Under the pieces are notes generated by a model, which ran no database searches, was not told the DNA's origin, and saw only the letters and a program-made list of their open reading frames with translations. A DNA stretch of 51,098 bases. Source: Defluviicoccus sp. (lineage in GTDB: Bacteria; Pseudomonadota; Alphaproteobacteria; MPNO01). The position numbers and the translations under genes were made by a program. Of this stretch, positions 8,096 to 16,138 are shown piece after piece (the stretch's first letter is position 1; each line of letters begins with the position of its first letter). The DNA lies in NCBI GenBank assembly GCA_022823775.1, contig JAJEHI010000188.1, forward strand, positions 1 to 51,098, read 5' to 3'.

Positions 8096-8275
8096 GTGGA
8101 CGAACTCGACTACGAAGTTGAAGAGCAGGGGTTAGAGCACAGGTACAGCGCGAGAGAGCGTTCGTGCCTGATGTGCAGCGAGATGTTTCAAAGTGCGTGG
8201 GCGGGCGAACGCATTTGCAAGAAATGCAAGTCGCAGACCCGCTGGCGCAGCGGAGACAATTCTCTTTCCGACTGA
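8096..8275 (+). CDS. Small CxxC...CxxC zinc-finger protein
   Basis: 59-aa protein opening at GTG; an in-frame TAG at 8084 forbids any earlier start. An acidic N-terminus (VDELDYEVEEQGLE) precedes a four-cysteine knuckle: Cys24-x2-Cys27 (SCLMCSEMF) and Cys41-x2-Cys44 (RICKKCKS), 13 residues apart, then a basic and polar tail. This spacing fits a structural zinc ribbon. There is no signal peptide or membrane segment. I do not recognise a named family; short one-knuckle proteins of this type occur in alphaproteobacteria and may bind nucleic acid. The near-perfect promoter immediately upstream and the divergent infA support a real gene. Confidence 0.75.
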   Translation: MDELDYEVEEQGLEHRYSARERSCLMCSEMFQSAWAGERICKKCKSQTRWRSGDNSLSD

Positions 8276-8363
8276 CCCTCGATCGGCCCGGTCCGGCGGC
8301 GTCCGTCGCGCCCTTGGCGCAGGACGGACGAACGGCGGTCGTGTCGGTCCGCTCAATCCGGAA

Positions 8364-9329
8364 TCAGGTCGCAAGCACCAGCTTGCCGACCGTCTCGCGC
8401 CGTTCGAGCGCCGTTAGGGCGCGCGGCAAATCGGCGAGCCGGTAGCGCATATCGACGCGCGGCCGGATCGCGCCGCTCTCGACCATTTCCAGCATCCGGC
8501 GGACGGCGCGTTCGACCAGTGCGCGGTCGCGGCCGTGGTCCCAGTAGACGCCTTTCGCCGCCGCCCCCTTGAGCAGCAGCCGATGGCCCGGAATCCTCGG
8601 CACCTCCCCGCTCAGGAATCCGGCGACGAGGAGCTCGCCGCGCCAGGCGAGGCATTCGAGGGCGCGCGCCGTCGCCTCCCCGCCGACGGTATCCAGGACG
8701 ACCCCGGCCCCCCGCCCGCCCGTCGCCGCCATGACCCGCTCGGTGAAATCCGCCGCGCCGGAGGGAACCACCGCGTCGGCGCCCTCCTCGCACGCGACGG
8801 CTTCCTTCTCCGGGCCCGTGGCGACGGCGACGACCGTTGCGCCGAGCGCCTTCGCCACCTGGGTCGCGGCGATCCCCATGCCCCCGGTCGCGGCGAAGAC
8901 CAGCACCGTATCGCCCTCCCCGACCGAAGCCGTTTCGGTCAGCGCGACCACGGCCGTGGTGTAGACCACCGGAAGCGCGGCCCCGTCGGCGAAGCCGATC
9001 GCGCCGGGCAGCCGGATCGCCATGTCGTCGCGCACGACGGCCATCTCCGCGAACCCGCCGAAGACCAGCTTGGAGGCGATCCGCTCGCCCGGGCGGATCG
9101 CGGTGCCCGGACCCGCCTCCGCGACGATGCCCGCGACCTCCTGGCCCGGCGTGAAGGGGCGTTCGGGCCGGACCTGGTAGCGGTCCCCGATCATCAGGAG
9201 GTCGGAGAAGTTGATTGCTGCGGCTTCGACGCGGACCAGCAACTCGCCCGGCCCGGGGACCGGCGGCTCGATCCCGGCGAGCTCCAGGCCGTCGATGCCC
9301 CGGACGTCCCCCGACCGCCAGGCCTTCAC
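8364..9329 (-). CDS. NADPH:quinone oxidoreductase family (zinc-free MDR)
   Basis: 321-aa medium-chain dehydrogenase/reductase. The N-terminal GroES-like half shows AAAINFSDLLMIGDRY and PGQEVAGIVAEAG. The Rossmann half has the nucleotide loop AATGGMGIAATQVAK at residues 146-160 and ends with RRETVGKLVL, the common quinone-reductase ending. Neither the catalytic nor the structural zinc cysteines of alcohol dehydrogenases are present, so it probably reduces quinones or enones with NADPH in the cytosol. It lies one base downstream of the GST gene on the same strand and is probably cotranscribed with it. Confidence 0.88.
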   Translation of the reverse strand: MKAWRSGDVRGIDGLELAGIEPPVPGPGELLVRVEAAAINFSDLLMIGDRYQVRPERPFTPGQEVAGIVAEAGPGTAIRPGERIASKLVFGGFAEMAVVRDDMAIRLPGAIGFADGAALPVVYTTAVVALTETASVGEGDTVLVFAATGGMGIAATQVAKALGATVVAVATGPEKEAVACEEGADAVVPSGAADFTERVMAATGGRGAGVVLDTVGGEATARALECLAWRGELLVAGFLSGEVPRIPGHRLLLKGAAAKGVYWDHGRDRALVERAVRRMLEMVESGAIRPRVDMRYRLADLPRALTALERRETVGKLVLAT

Positions 9330-9330
9330 C

Positions 9331-10164
9331 TCAGGCCGCGTCCGCGCGGACGGCGGCGAGTTCGGCCAGGTATTCCCCGCGCCGCTCGGCGAAGCGCGGT
9401 CGGATCGCCGCGCCGAACCGGTTCATCGGCTCGACCATCCCGGGCGTGAGCTTGCCGCTGAGCTGGGCGCGGTAGGACGGGCGCTCCCGCAGCCTCTCCC
9501 ACCAGCCGGCGACGCCCGGCCGGTCCACGGTCCAGACGTCGAGCAGGGTGAGGTAGTCGAGCCGCGCCATGTAGGGGGCGAGCACGATGTCGGCGACGGT
9601 AAACGCATCGCCCATGACCCAGCTTCGCCCATGCGCGAAGGTCTTTTCCAGCTTTTCGAAAGCGGACTCGTAGGCCGCGATGGCGTTGTAGACATAGGGA
9701 GAATCGACGCCGTGCTCGTAGACCGAACGGTCGCGGTCGCTGCGCGCCGGATCGCCGATATTGCGCCAGCGACGGGCGCGCTGCTCGTCGGTCATGCCGC
9801 GCATGCGCTCGCGGAACATGGCGGAAAAGCTGATCGCGGTGATCCCGGCGTGCAGCCCCTCGTCCACCGTCTTCGCCCAGACCCGCATCGCCGACAGCTC
9901 GACCGGCTCGGAGGGGCGGAGCGGCGGGTCGGGAAACACGTCGTCGAGATATTCGCAGATCAGCGTCGATTCGATCACCGGCGTGCCGTCATGGACCAGC
10001 GTCGGCACCACGCCCTTCGGGTTGAAGGCGAGATATTTGGGGTCGTACTGCTCGAGCCGGAACAGGTCGACCTCGCGCTCGGTCCAGTCGAGCCCCTTCT
10101 CGGTGAGCGTCATGCGGACCTTCTGCGCGCAGACCGAGTTGTTGAAATCGTAGAGTTCGAGCAT
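9331..10164 (-). CDS. Glutathione S-transferase family protein
   Basis: 277 aa with an N-terminal thioredoxin-like domain: MLELYDFNNSVCAQKVRMTL, then FNPKGVVPTLVHDG with the cis-Pro that binds glutathione, and the IESTLICEYLDD motif. The helical C-terminal domain contains MGDAFTVADIVLAPYMARL, the conserved N-capping box with Asp. The ATG at 10164 was chosen because GGGGGG lies four bases upstream; an ATG 15 bases earlier would put the ribosome site inside the gene. It is divergent from the alpha/beta hydrolase at 10250 and shares an 85-bp control region holding a perfect palindrome. Confidence 0.88.
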   Translation of the reverse strand: MLELYDFNNSVCAQKVRMTLTEKGLDWTEREVDLFRLEQYDPKYLAFNPKGVVPTLVHDGTPVIESTLICEYLDDVFPDPPLRPSEPVELSAMRVWAKTVDEGLHAGITAISFSAMFRERMRGMTDEQRARRWRNIGDPARSDRDRSVYEHGVDSPYVYNAIAAYESAFEKLEKTFAHGRSWVMGDAFTVADIVLAPYMARLDYLTLLDVWTVDRPGVAGWWERLRERPSYRAQLSGKLTPGMVEPMNRFGAAIRPRFAERRGEYLAELAAVRADAA

Positions 10165-10199
10165 CCATCCCCCCTTCATGGCGGTCGCCCGCCGCGCCG

Positions 10200-10223
10200 C
10201 GCTATGATCGCGCGATCATAGCG
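10200..10223. promoter_or_regulatory. Perfect 24-bp palindrome in a divergent promoter region
   Basis: The half-site CGCTATGATCGC is followed immediately by its exact reverse complement, giving twelve matched pairs with no spacer. Each half contains TATGAT, a near-consensus -10 hexamer, on opposite strands (10203-10208 plus, 10215-10220 minus). It lies 36 bases from the GST start and 27 bases from the hydrolase start. It is likely an operator for a dimeric regulator, or a pair of facing -10 elements, controlling both genes. No regulator gene is adjacent. Confidence 0.7.
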
Positions 10224-10249
10224 AACCGGACCAACGCGAGGGGAATACA

Positions 10250-11134
10250 ATGCCGCTATCGGATCCGAAATATGTCGACGTCGACGGCATCCGCACGCGC
10301 TATTTCGAGAAGGGCGAGGGCGAGCCGATGGTGCTCGTCCACGGCGGGCACATGGGCACCTTCGCCGCCGACCTCGCCGACGACTGGGACACCAACTTCG
10401 ACGCGCTTTGCCGCCACTACCGGGTCTACGCGCTCGACAAGCTCGGCATGGGGTTCACCGACAACCCGAAGACCGACGACGGCTACACCATCCAGGCCCA
10501 GACCGACCACGTCTCGCGCTTCATGGAGACGCTCGGCATCGGCCCGGCGCATCTCTGCGGGCATTCGCGGGGCGGCTACCTGGTGACCCGGCTCGCGCTG
10601 CAGCACCCCGAACAATGCCGGTCCTGCATCATCGTGGATTCGGGCACGCTGTCGCCGGGCGCCGGGCGCAACGAGATCGTCCACGCCGACCCGCCGCTCC
10701 CGCTGCGCTCGCGCGAATGCCATCGCTGGGTGTTCGAGCGCTACTCCTACAGCCCGGCCTGCGTGACCGACGGCTGGCTCGACATCGCGGTCGAGGCGGC
10801 GCACACGCCGAAATACGAAGAGGCGGTGCGCAAGATGTCGGACGAGGGGCTGCTGACGACGAAGTTCCTGCCCGGCCTCCAGCGCGACCTCGAGGAAACC
10901 CATCGCTGGCTGCTCGACCGCGGGCTGCAGCGCCCGACGCTGATGCTCTGGGGCTACAACGACCCGACCGCGCCGCTCTCCCAGGGCATGGCGCTGATGG
11001 AGTTCCTGACCGCCAGGGAACGCCGCACCTATCTCCACATCTTCAACGAGTCCGGGCATTTCTGCTATCGCGAGCACCCGGAGGCCTTCAACGCGGCCGT
11101 CCGCGCCTTTACCGAGAGCTGCGTGACCCGCTGA
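10250..11134 (+). CDS. Alpha/beta hydrolase
   Basis: 294 aa. The oxyanion-hole motif HGG follows MVLV at residues 31-33, the nucleophile elbow is GHSRGG with Ser106, and the catalytic His is in NESGHFCYREHP near the C-terminus. The pattern resembles ring-cleavage-product hydrolases and haloalkane/ester hydrolases. It is cytosolic with no signal peptide. A GST with a strong ribosome site follows 28 bases downstream. The ATG has GAGGGG nine bases upstream. Confidence 0.88.
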   Translation: MPLSDPKYVDVDGIRTRYFEKGEGEPMVLVHGGHMGTFAADLADDWDTNFDALCRHYRVYALDKLGMGFTDNPKTDDGYTIQAQTDHVSRFMETLGIGPAHLCGHSRGGYLVTRLALQHPEQCRSCIIVDSGTLSPGAGRNEIVHADPPLPLRSRECHRWVFERYSYSPACVTDGWLDIAVEAAHTPKYEEAVRKMSDEGLLTTKFLPGLQRDLEETHRWLLDRGLQRPTLMLWGYNDPTAPLSQGMALMEFLTARERRTYLHIFNESGHFCYREHPEAFNAAVRAFTESCVTR

Positions 11135-11162
11135 ACCCCGAGCCCCATCGAAGGAGGAAGAA

Positions 11163-11780
11163 TTGATCGACCTTTACGCCGCGGCCACGTCGAACGGGAT
11201 CCGCGTCAAGATCATGCTGGAGGAGTGCAACCTCGCCTATACGCTCAAATTCGTCGACATCTTCGCGGGCGCGCACCGCGAACCCGACTTTCTCGCGCTC
11301 AACCCGCAGGGGCTGACCCCGGCGATCGTCGACCGCGACGGGCCGGACGGGAAGCCGCTCGCCATGGCGCAGTCGGGCGCCATCCTCGCCTACCTCGCCG
11401 ACAAGACGGGCCGGTTCGGAATTTCCGCCGCCGAGAACCAGCCTCTGTTCCGCGAGCGCTACGTCAACATCCTCTCCGACATGGGCCCGACGCTGTCGAC
11501 GATCTTCGCCATCGTGCGCTCGGAGAACCCGCACGAACCGACCCAGAAGATGTTCGAGGAACGATTCAGCGGATTCCTCGGGGTCTGGGACGAGGCGCTG
11601 GGAACGCGCGCCAATTGCGGCGGCGAGGCGGTCAGCATCGCCGATTTCGCGATGTTCGGGACGCTGGTGCGCTGCAGACAGGTGACGCCCCATCTGATGG
11701 AAGGCTTCGCCAACCTCGACCGCTGGTACGCGGAGATGGAGGCCCGGCCCGGCGTGCAGCGCGGCCTCGATTTCGGCTGA
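11163..11780 (+). CDS. Glutathione S-transferase family protein (TTG start)
   Basis: 205-aa GST of the YghU/YfcG-like type: LYAAATSNGIRVKIMLEE in the first strand-helix, LNPQGLTPAIVD with the cis-Pro loop, AQSGAILAYLADK for the gamma-glutamyl contact, and the C-terminal ISIADFAMFG-type box (VSIADFAMFGTLV). The start is TTG with a very strong ribosome site (AAGGAGGAAG) three bases upstream. With the preceding hydrolase it forms a two-gene operon, suggesting glutathione-dependent processing and hydrolysis of one substrate class. Confidence 0.87.
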   Translation: MIDLYAAATSNGIRVKIMLEECNLAYTLKFVDIFAGAHREPDFLALNPQGLTPAIVDRDGPDGKPLAMAQSGAILAYLADKTGRFGISAAENQPLFRERYVNILSDMGPTLSTIFAIVRSENPHEPTQKMFEERFSGFLGVWDEALGTRANCGGEAVSIADFAMFGTLVRCRQVTPHLMEGFANLDRWYAEMEARPGVQRGLDFG

Positions 11781-11811
11781 GCATTTTTCGACCGGGCGCG
11801 ATCTCCCCTCA

Positions 11812-11906
11812 CCCTGACCCTCTCCCCGCTGGGGAGAGGGGACTCGCGCGCCGTCTCTTCCTTACCTTCTCCCCTCCCGCTCGCGGGAGGGGCCGGGGGA
11901 GGGCGG
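11812..11906. repeat. Double-hairpin intergenic repeat, copy 2
   Basis: Same structure as the element at 4455-4549: stem CCCTCTCCCC / GGGGAGAGGG (11818-11840) and stem CCCCTCCCGC / GCGGGAGGGG (11871-11892), same orientation. Stem sequences are identical, while loops and the linker differ slightly. It lies just after a plus-strand gene and before a convergent SDR gene, so it could also act as a bidirectional terminator. Confidence 0.8.
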
Positions 11907-11958
11907 GTCGGTCGGTACGGGCTGCCGCGATCCGGTCGGGTCGGAAAATGCTGTAGCG

Positions 11959-12720
11959 CTAACCGAGATGGGTGCCGGCGCTGATCGGGACGATCTCGCC
12001 GGTCACGAGTTCCGCGCCGGCGACCAGCCAGACGATGGCGTCGGCCACGTCCTCGGCGACGATCTTCCGCTTGAGCGGCGCAGAGGCGACGAAGCCGGAC
12101 AGAACCTTCTCATAGCGCTCGTCGCCCAGCCCGGAGCGGTTCCAGCGCGTGTCGGTGAGCGTGGGCGCGACGCAGTTCACCCGGATCTCGGGCGCCAGCA
12201 CACGGGCGAGGCACAGGGTAAGCGTGTTCACCGCGCCCTTCGACGCGGTGTAGGCGATCGAGCTGCCCGCGCCGATCGCCGCCGCGAAGGAGGATATGTT
12301 GACGATCGCGCCGCCGCCCGCCCGCTTCATCGCGGGCACCGCCGCGCGGGTCATCTGGAACGTGCCGGTCACGTTGACCGCGTAGGACGAGGCGAAATCC
12401 TCGGCCGTCAGCCCCTCCAGGTCGAAGGGGTCGTGGAATCGGGTCGTGCCCGCGTTGTTGACCAGCCCGTCGATCCGGCCCCAGCGCGCCTCGACCGCTT
12501 CGGCCATGGCGCGGCATCGGGCATCGTCCGCCACGTCGCCCTGGATCGCGAACGCCTCGGCGCCCGCGCTCTCGCAGGCCGCCACGGTCTCCGCCGCGCC
12601 GGTTTCGTTGACACGGTAATTGACCGCGATCCGGCAGCCCTTGCCGGCAAGCTGCAGGGCGGCGGCCGCGCCGATGCCGGAGGAACCGCCGGTGACGAGT
12701 ACGACCGCGCCTTTTTCCAT
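11959..12720 (-). CDS. SDR family oxidoreductase
   Basis: 253-aa classical short-chain dehydrogenase. The cofactor motif is TGGSSGIG at residues 10-17, NNAG is at 88-91, and the catalytic triad has Ser143/144, Tyr157 and Lys161 (YTASK). The C-terminal region with TGEIVPISAGTHL matches the usual substrate-loop and end strand of FabG-like enzymes. The Tyr-Arg pair after the second strand (NYRVNE) suggests NADP(H). It lies 19 bases downstream of the carboxymuconolactone decarboxylase-like gene on the same strand. Confidence 0.93.
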   Translation of the reverse strand: MEKGAVVLVTGGSSGIGAAAALQLAGKGCRIAVNYRVNETGAAETVAACESAGAEAFAIQGDVADDARCRAMAEAVEARWGRIDGLVNNAGTTRFHDPFDLEGLTAEDFASSYAVNVTGTFQMTRAAVPAMKRAGGGAIVNISSFAAAIGAGSSIAYTASKGAVNTLTLCLARVLAPEIRVNCVAPTLTDTRWNRSGLGDERYEKVLSGFVASAPLKRKIVAEDVADAIVWLVAGAELVTGEIVPISAGTHLG

Positions 12721-12739
12721 GGTCTCCTCCTCCCCGTCC

Positions 12740-13288
12740 TCAGCCGCCGAACGCGCTCGACCCGTCGGGCGTCGGCACGCGATAGAGGTTGAGCGTCATC
12801 GCGAGCAGCGTGTAGTAGCCGCAGACCGCGATCAAGTCGGTGAGGGCCTCCTGCCCCAGCAGGTCCCGGACCCGGCCGTAGAGCGCATCGTCGACGTCGC
12901 GCGTCTCGTGCAGCGCGACGGAGAAGCGGTAGACTGCCTCTTCCGTATCGTCCGCGAACGGCGGCTCGGCGCCCGCCCGGATGGCCTCGACGATCTCCTC
13001 GGCCACCCCCTCGTCCCTGGCGATGGGCGCGTGCGCGTACCATTCGAACTCGGCCGCCCAGCATTTCGCGGTCACCAGCACCGCGATCTCGCGCAAATTG
13101 CCCGGCAGGGACGAATCGAAGCGGAGAAAGGCGCCGAGCTTCTGGACGTTGTCGGCCAGCCCCGGGCTGTGCAGCAGCACCGGGAAGGGTCCGAACACCG
13201 AGCCGCGCGGCCCGGACGAGATGGACTCGTGGACCGCCCTTTGGGCGTCGGTCATGGTCTCGGGCCTGACGGGCTCGTATCGCGTCAT
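12740..13288 (-). CDS. Carboxymuconolactone decarboxylase family protein
   Basis: 182-aa all-helical AhpD/CMD-like protein. The core LREIAVLVTAKCWAAEFEWYAHAPIARDEG aligns with the family signature (read in two parts: residues 66-79 and 80-94). The CxxC pair of AhpD peroxidases is absent: one Cys is followed by the EWxxH variant, so a thiol peroxidase role is unlikely. It probably acts with the downstream SDR in a small operon. The start has AAGGAG seven bases upstream and a plausible minus-strand promoter at 13320-13347. Confidence 0.85.
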   Translation of the reverse strand: MTRYEPVRPETMTDAQRAVHESISSGPRGSVFGPFPVLLHSPGLADNVQKLGAFLRFDSSLPGNLREIAVLVTAKCWAAEFEWYAHAPIARDEGVAEEIVEAIRAGAEPPFADDTEEAVYRFSVALHETRDVDDALYGRVRDLLGQEALTDLIAVCGYYTLLAMTLNLYRVPTPDGSSAFGG

Positions 13289-13319
13289 CGCTCGCTCCTT
13301 CCGGGATATGGGCGATCGC

Positions 13320-13347
13320 AGCATAGGGCGGGTCGGAACCGACTCAA
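13320..13347 (-). promoter_or_regulatory. Putative promoter of the CMD-like/SDR operon
   Basis: On the minus strand TTGAGT, a 16-base spacer and TATGCT lie about 32 bases before the CMD-like start codon. Both hexamers match the sigma-70 consensus at four or five positions. Confidence 0.45.
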
Positions 13348-13492
13348 GAGGCGCCGTCGCACGGAGCGATACCCGACCGGACGCGGTCGTACCCGGCCAC
13401 CGCTGCACGGGAATAGATTCGCCGCCGATACGCCATAGAATGGCCGGACCCGCGCCCCGGCGCCCGATCCGCCCGCGAACGGCAAGGCTCCC

Positions 13493-16138
13493 TTGTACGC
13501 ACCGCCCTATCAGGAAACCAGCACGGCGGGACGCTTCTTCGCCCTCTGGGGCAGGACCGCCCACCGCTTCGCGTGGCCGATCGCGATCGTCGCCATCGTC
13601 AGCGCGCTCGCGGCCGGGGTCTATGCTGCGCGCACGATAAAGATCAATTCCGACATCGCCGACATGCTGTCGGCCGATCTCGACTTCCGGCAACTCAATA
13701 TCGAGCTGCAAAAGACCTTTCCGCGCCAGGCGCGCGACCTCGTCGTGGCGATCGACGGCGCGACGCCGGAGCAGGCCGAGCGCGCCGCCGCCCGGATGCG
13801 GGAGGAGATCGTCCGCCGGCCGGAACTGTTCCGGTCCGTGTTCCACCCGCGCGGCGATCCCTATTTCCGCCGCAACGGGCTGCTGCTGCTGCCCGTGGAC
13901 GAGCTGGAGGAAACCGCCGACCGGATCCTCGCCGCGCAGCCCTTCATCGGCACCGTATGGCAGGACCGCAGCATCCGGGGACTCGCCGAGATGCTCTCCC
14001 TCGCCGTCGAAAGGCGCGCGGAAGAGGGCGGGGAAAGCGGGCTCGGGGGGCTCGCGGACGCGCTCGACCGGATCGCCGACGTCGTCGCGGCGGAGGCCCG
14101 GGACGAGCCGGGCGCGCTCTCATGGGTCTCGCTGATGTTCGGCCCGGGCGACGGGCGGCGTTCCGGCACGCGCCAGATCCTCCTGGTGGAGATCGCGCTC
14201 GCCTTCGACGAGTTTAGGCCCGGCAAGGAAGCCATCGAGGCGGTCCGCGCCATCGGCGGCGCCATGCCCGCCGAGCTGAGGGAGGGCGTGTCCGTCCGCC
14301 TGACCGGCCGGCCGGCGTTGCGGCACGACGAGCTCCAGACCGTTCGCAGCGGCATGGAGCTAGCCGGGGGCCTGTCTTTCGTTCTGGTGGTGCTGCTGCT
14401 TCTCGTCTGTTTCCGCTCGATCCGGATTTCGCTCGCCGCGCTGCTCACCCTCGTCGCAGGGCTCCTGTGGACCGCGGCATTCGCCGCCGCGGCTGTTCGC
14501 ACGCTCAACCTGATCTCGGTCGCCTTCGCGGTGCTGTTCATCGGCCTCTGCGTCGATTTCGGCATCCATTACGGACTCCGCTGGTGCGAGGCGTCGAGGC
14601 GGGGGCTGGAGGGCGGCACGGCGAACGCGCTCGCCGCGGCCAGCGTCGGGCCCGGGCTCTCGCTCGCCGCGCTCGCCGCGGGCATCGGCTTCCTCGCCTT
14701 CCTGCCGACCGACTTCCTCGGCCTTGCCGAGCTTGGCCTCATAGCGGGCGGGGGGATGGCGATCGGGTTCTTCGCGACCATGACCCTGCTGCCGGCGTTC
14801 ATCGCGGTGCTCGACGCCCGCCCGGACGGGGTGGGAAACGGCGAGGGCGGTTTCGCCGGCACGGTATCGCGTCTCATCGAAGGGCGGGCCCGGAGCGTCG
14901 TCGTCGTCGCCGGCGCGGTTCTCGTCGCGACCGCGGCCGTCTCCCCGCTGGTGCGGTTCGATTTCGACCCGCTCCGCCTCAAGGATCCGGACAGCGAATC
15001 GGTCCGGACCGTCATGGAGCTCGTCGAGAACGGGGACGGCGACGCCTACGCGCTCGTTCATCTCGCCGCCTCGGTGGAGGCCGCCGACGCGGCCGCCGCC
15101 AGGCTGGAGAGACTTCCCGAGGTCGAGAGCGCCCGCACCCTTTCGAACTTCATCCCGAGGGATCGGGAGGACAAGCTCGACATCGTCGAGGAGGTGGCGG
15201 AGCTGGTCGAACCGGCCTTCGTCGCCGACCGCGCGCCGCCGCCGACGAGAGCGGAGACCCTGACGGCCTTGCGAGATCTCAAGCAAGGGCTCGACGCGCT
15301 CGCCGCCGCGGAAGAGAGCGACGAGGCCGGTTCCGCGAAACGCCTCTCAGGCGCGCTCGCCGGGCTGATCGCTTCCGACCCCACGCCCCGGAGGCTTGCC
15401 GGCCTTTCCGAACGGCTGCTGCGGAACCTGCCCGTCGCGGTCGGGCGCCTGCGGGAGGCGCTGTCCGCGGAAGCGGTCGATGCCGGTTCGGTCCCCGCGG
15501 CGCTCCGCGACCGCTGGGTGGCGGCGGATGGGTGCGCCAAGGTCGAAATCCACGCCAGGGCGCCGATCCACGAGGACCGCGAAGCGCTGCGCCGTTTCGT
15601 CGAAGCCGTGCGGGGCGCGGTGCCGCGGGCCGTCGGGCCGCCGATCACCGTCCTGGAGGCCGGGAACACGGTGGTCGCCTCGTTCGTCCAGGCGACCGCG
15701 ACCGCCATCCTCGCCATCGCCCTGCTGCTCGCCGTGACGCTGCGTTCCCTGCGATCGGTCGCGATCGGCTTCCTGCCCCTGGTGCTGGCGGCGCTGGTCA
15801 CGATCGCGGCGATGGTCGCGGCGGAGCTCTCCTTCAACCACGCCAACGTGATCGTGCTGCCGCTGCTCTTCGGGCTCGGCGTCGCCAACGGGATCCACCT
15901 GCTCGCGCGCGAGCGGCGCGAGGGCGCGGCCGCACCGGCGATCCGTTCCAGCACGCCGCGCGCGGTCCTGTTCAGCGCGCTCACCACCGCGGCGTCCTTC
16001 GCGAGCCTCGGAATCTCGCACCATCCGGGCACGGCGAGCATGGGGATTTTGCTGACGATCGCCCTGGTCAGCCTGCTGGTTTGCAGCCTGACCGTGCTGC
16101 CGGGCCTTATGCTGACCTGGCCTCCGCGCCGGTCCTGA
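13493..16138 (+). CDS. hpnN: Hopanoid-type RND/MMPL transporter (HpnN-like)
   Basis: 881-aa inner-membrane RND-type permease. A first membrane span (residues about 27-47) precedes a large periplasmic domain that opens INSDIADMLSADLDFRQ and contains FRSVFHPRGDPYFRRNGLL, both characteristic of HpnN. Two blocks of membrane helices follow (about residues 290-440 and 730-875), as in the duplicated RND fold. HpnN moves hopanoids to the outer membrane in alphaproteobacteria. The TTG start at 13493 is the only one that keeps the first span. Its 3' end overlaps the convergent epimerase by 32 bases. Confidence 0.85.
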   Translation: MYAPPYQETSTAGRFFALWGRTAHRFAWPIAIVAIVSALAAGVYAARTIKINSDIADMLSADLDFRQLNIELQKTFPRQARDLVVAIDGATPEQAERAAARMREEIVRRPELFRSVFHPRGDPYFRRNGLLLLPVDELEETADRILAAQPFIGTVWQDRSIRGLAEMLSLAVERRAEEGGESGLGGLADALDRIADVVAAEARDEPGALSWVSLMFGPGDGRRSGTRQILLVEIALAFDEFRPGKEAIEAVRAIGGAMPAELREGVSVRLTGRPALRHDELQTVRSGMELAGGLSFVLVVLLLLVCFRSIRISLAALLTLVAGLLWTAAFAAAAVRTLNLISVAFAVLFIGLCVDFGIHYGLRWCEASRRGLEGGTANALAAASVGPGLSLAALAAGIGFLAFLPTDFLGLAELGLIAGGGMAIGFFATMTLLPAFIAVLDARPDGVGNGEGGFAGTVSRLIEGRARSVVVVAGAVLVATAAVSPLVRFDFDPLRLKDPDSESVRTVMELVENGDGDAYALVHLAASVEAADAAAARLERLPEVESARTLSNFIPRDREDKLDIVEEVAELVEPAFVADRAPPPTRAETLTALRDLKQGLDALAAAEESDEAGSAKRLSGALAGLIASDPTPRRLAGLSERLLRNLPVAVGRLREALSAEAVDAGSVPAALRDRWVAADGCAKVEIHARAPIHEDREALRRFVEAVRGAVPRAVGPPITVLEAGNTVVASFVQATATAILAIALLLAVTLRSLRSVAIGFLPLVLAALVTIAAMVAAELSFNHANVIVLPLLFGLGVANGIHLLARERREGAAAPAIRSSTPRAVLFSALTTAASFASLGISHHPGTASMGILLTIALVSLLVCSLTVLPGLMLTWPPRRS

